Of a stretch of 64,000 nt of DNA, positions 62,238 through 64,000 are shown in pieces; position 1 is the first letter of the stretch; each line of letters opens with the position of its first letter. The position numbers and the translations under genes are program-made. The notes beneath the pieces are model-generated. The model saw nothing but the letters and a program-made list of their open reading frames with translations. It did no database searches and was not told the DNA's origin. The stretch is from the NCBI RefSeq assembly GCF_006717075.1, contig NZ_VFQC01000001.1, positions 620,001 to 684,000 of the forward strand, given 5' to 3'. The DNA comes from Haloactinospora alba (GTDB lineage Bacteria > Actinomycetota > Actinomycetes > Streptosporangiales > Streptosporangiaceae).

Positions 62238-62263
62238 CGGGCCCGGTCGATCGACCGGGCCCG
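62238..62263. terminator. 26-bp perfect palindrome between convergent genes
   Basis: CGGGCCCGGTCGA (62238-62250) is followed directly by its reverse complement TCGACCGGGCCCG (62251-62263). It lies between the actP stop (62217) and the coiled-coil gene end (62306) and would act as a bidirectional terminator. Further GC-rich pairing (GACGCG...CGCGTG) flanks it. Confidence 0.8.
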
Positions 62264-62305
62264 ACGCGTGCCGCGGCTCCCGTCGGCGGAGCCGCGGGTT
62301 GTTGA

Positions 62306-63667
62306 CTACTCCTGCCACCAGTCCTCGTCGTCGGCGTCAGCGGCGTTACCGGACCCCGAACCGGAACCCGTGGAGGTGGAGGACGCCGCGGCTGCCGGCT
62401 CCGCGGTCTGGGACGCCTTCTCCTCGGTGCCCTTGCCGTCGCTGGACGCCTTCTCCTCGGTCGGCTCGATCGCGGCGGGCTCCTCGGCGGCGGGAGCGGC
62501 GGGTTGTCCGCCTCCCATCGGAGCGTCCCCGCTGCCCCCCAGCAGCTGCCGGAGCTGCTGCAGGTGCGACTGGATGCTGTCGCGCTGCCGGATCAGCTCG
62601 TCCACCTGCTGCTGGGCGGACGTCATGATCCGGTCCGACTCCGACTTGGCGTCGTTGACGAGGTGTTCGGCCTTGCCCTTGGCCTCGCTCGTGATCTGCT
62701 CGGCGCTCTTCTTCGCGTTGTTGACGACCTGCTTGGCGTGCTGCTCAGCTTCGCGCCGGGTCTGCTCGGCCTGGTTGCTGGCCTTCGTGGCCCGCTGCTC
62801 GGCCGTGCCTGCCCGCTCCTCGGCCTCGGAGACGAGCTTCTGCGTGGCCGCCTGGGCCGCGGCGAGACGCTCGGCGTCCTGCCGTTCGGCCTCCTCCCGG
62901 CGCCCGGCGAGCTGGATCTCGAAGTCGGACTCCTCCTGGGCCCGCTTGGCTTCGCTCTCCTCGAGCATGCGCTGCGCCTGGGCACGCATCTCGTCCGCCT
63001 GGCGCTTGGCGGTCTGCAACGTCTCGTCGCGTTCCCGCTTCGCCGACGCACGAGCCTGGGCGCACTCGCGTTCGGTGGTGGTGCGTAGCTTGGCGATCTC
63101 GCCCTCGAAGGACGCGCGCTTCTCGGCGATCTCGTGGTCGACAGCCGAGCGCTTCTTCTGCACCTCACGTTCGGTGCTCGAGGTGAGCTCGTCGGCTTCG
63201 CGCTGTGCGGTGGTGCGGATCTCCTCCGCCTCACTCTCGGCGGCCGCACGCATCTCGTCGGCTTCGCGTTGCGCGGTGGTGCGTAGTTCGGTGGTCTCGT
63301 TCTCGGCGGCCGCACGCATCTCGGCCGCCTCCACCTTGGCCGCCGACTTGATGTCGTTGGCCTCGGCACGTGCGCCTTGGACGAGTTCGGTCGCCTGTTC
63401 CTCAGCTAGCCGCAGAAGCTGTTCGATACGGGCACCCAGACCGGAGTAGGTGGGGCGCTCCTGTTCCTCCAGCTGCTGTTTGACCTCAGCGAGCTCGTTC
63501 CTGCTCTGCTGGGCCTCCTCCTTCGCCTGCTGGAGCTCGGTGTGCTTCTGTTCGATGTAGTTGGCGACCTGGTGCCGGTCGTAACCGCGCAGCACCACAT
63601 CGAACTCGGTAGCTTGGTTGCCTTCCTCGAAGAAATTGGTCAGCTGGGCTTCAATATCGGACGACAT
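62306..63667 (-). CDS. FilP-like coiled-coil cytoskeletal protein
   Basis: 453 residues from ATG 63667. Starts SSDIEAQLTNFFEEGNQATE, then FDVVLRGYDRHQVANYIEQK, a DivIVA/Scy/FilP-type motif. From about 40 to 375 it is a continuous Glu/Ala/Lys/Arg coiled coil with repeats such as AQREADEMRAAAESEAEEIR and TTAQREADELTSSTEREVQK. The end is a Pro/Ala/Ser/Gly-rich tail finishing DDEDWWQE. In Streptomyces, FilP (SCO5396) supports polar growth and is often annotated cellulose-binding protein. Synteny with nucS and SCO5389 agrees. Confidence 0.85.
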   Translation of the reverse strand: MSSDIEAQLTNFFEEGNQATEFDVVLRGYDRHQVANYIEQKHTELQQAKEEAQQSRNELAEVKQQLEEQERPTYSGLGARIEQLLRLAEEQATELVQGARAEANDIKSAAKVEAAEMRAAAENETTELRTTAQREADEMRAAAESEAEEIRTTAQREADELTSSTEREVQKKRSAVDHEIAEKRASFEGEIAKLRTTTERECAQARASAKRERDETLQTAKRQADEMRAQAQRMLEESEAKRAQEESDFEIQLAGRREEAERQDAERLAAAQAATQKLVSEAEERAGTAEQRATKASNQAEQTRREAEQHAKQVVNNAKKSAEQITSEAKGKAEHLVNDAKSESDRIMTSAQQQVDELIRQRDSIQSHLQQLRQLLGGSGDAPMGGGQPAAPAAEEPAAIEPTEEKASSDGKGTEEKASQTAEPAAAASSTSTGSGSGSGNAADADDEDWWQE

Positions 63668-64000
63668 GTGGCGGAATCCTGAACGGGTAACGAGACGGCT
63701 GCATTTCAGATGTGGTTCGTGTCGAATCAGGGCGCGGCCGGACCCGGCACCGACGCGGAGGGCCACCCCGGTCTGCCCCGGTCCTGCGGGTAACTCCTGT
63801 GCGGGAGAGTACTCCGCCACGGGCCGGCGTAGGGGAAAGTTGCTCCATTGATACAGAGTCCCGGCCGAACGGACACGAGGCAGCGGAACGCGGTGACCCG
63901 ACGTCGAGGGGTCTGAGTGCGCGAGGGGCAGGGCTGCCGGAGATACCGGCAGCTCGCTGAGCTTATCAAGCAGAAGCCCGGTGCGAGGAGGGTTTCGTCG
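63668..64000. other. Upstream region of the coiled-coil gene
   Basis: About 330 bases with no gene I can support. It should hold the promoter of the FilP-like gene. GCTGCCGG (63933-63940) pairs with CCGGCAGC (63946-63953), loop AGATA, a small hairpin perhaps ending a gene outside the window. Confidence 0.35.

Noticed and set aside
62268..63449. A Ser/Arg-rich plus-strand frame
   Set aside because: Antisense to the coiled-coil gene; composition simply mirrors its Glu/Ala codons.
63712..63969. Short frames on both strands upstream of the coiled-coil gene
   Set aside because: No start signals, no domain and low-complexity composition.

Overview
The window is high-GC actinobacterial chromosome. 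The order dprA remnant, xerC-type recombinase, M23 peptidase, rpsB, tsf, pyrH, frr, cdsA and rlmN, the presence of nucS, an SCO5389-type gene and a FilP-like coiled-coil gene, and the type VII secretion genes together suggest a filamentous actinomycete, probably Nocardiopsis or another Nocardiopsaceae. That taxonomic guess is inference from gene content; no rRNA gene is present. I saw no tRNA, rRNA or CRISPR array.

Region 1 (1 to about 15,340) is one arm of an integrative, plasmid-like element resembling an actinomycete integrative and conjugative element (AICE). It carries a primase-polymerase/ATPase replication gene, an iteron-like repeat cluster beside that gene's stop codon (a candidate replication origin), four small helix-turn-helix proteins, a NUMOD4/HNH endonuclease, a DUF2637-like membrane protein, a WYL-like protein, a Panacea antitoxin with a candidate toxin partner, a small PD-(D/E)XK-like protein and a large serine recombinase. 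The recombinase gene is cut by an IS3-family insertion (about 13,520-14,796). Just past the recombinase 3' end, host sequence resumes inside dprA, of which only the 3' part is present. The other element end lies to the left of the window.

Region 2 (15,719-23,298) is conserved core: a RidA-like gene, xerC-like recombinase, M23 peptidase, rpsB-tsf, pyrH-frr-cdsA, and an MFS transporter. Strong hairpins separate rpsB/tsf and tsf/pyrH.

Region 3 (23,600-42,700) is a type VII secretion (T7SS) locus with an attached accessory island. The island holds a small helical protein, a very AT-rich 858-residue protein rich in TTA codons, two intact membrane-anchored PQQ-type propeller paralogues and a decayed third one. 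The secretion core holds a kinase-like membrane protein with a degenerate catalytic loop, two WXG100-type proteins, EccD, a full-length three-ATPase EccC, a lipoprotein, small membrane proteins and a SUFU-domain protein that could be an immunity factor. EccB, EccE and mycosin are not seen here.

Region 4 (42,871-64,000) is metabolic and housekeeping: rlmN, an Lrp regulator, two PucR regulators each divergent from an aminotransferase gene (one followed by mmsA, the other, gabT, next to a nitrilase-family gene), which I read as a beta-alanine/GABA catabolic region, then a LURP-one-like gene, nucS, an SCO5389-type gene, a luciferase-like oxidoreductase, 3-hydroxyacyl-CoA dehydrogenase, an alpha/beta hydrolase, a DUF485-actP pair and the FilP-like coiled-coil gene.
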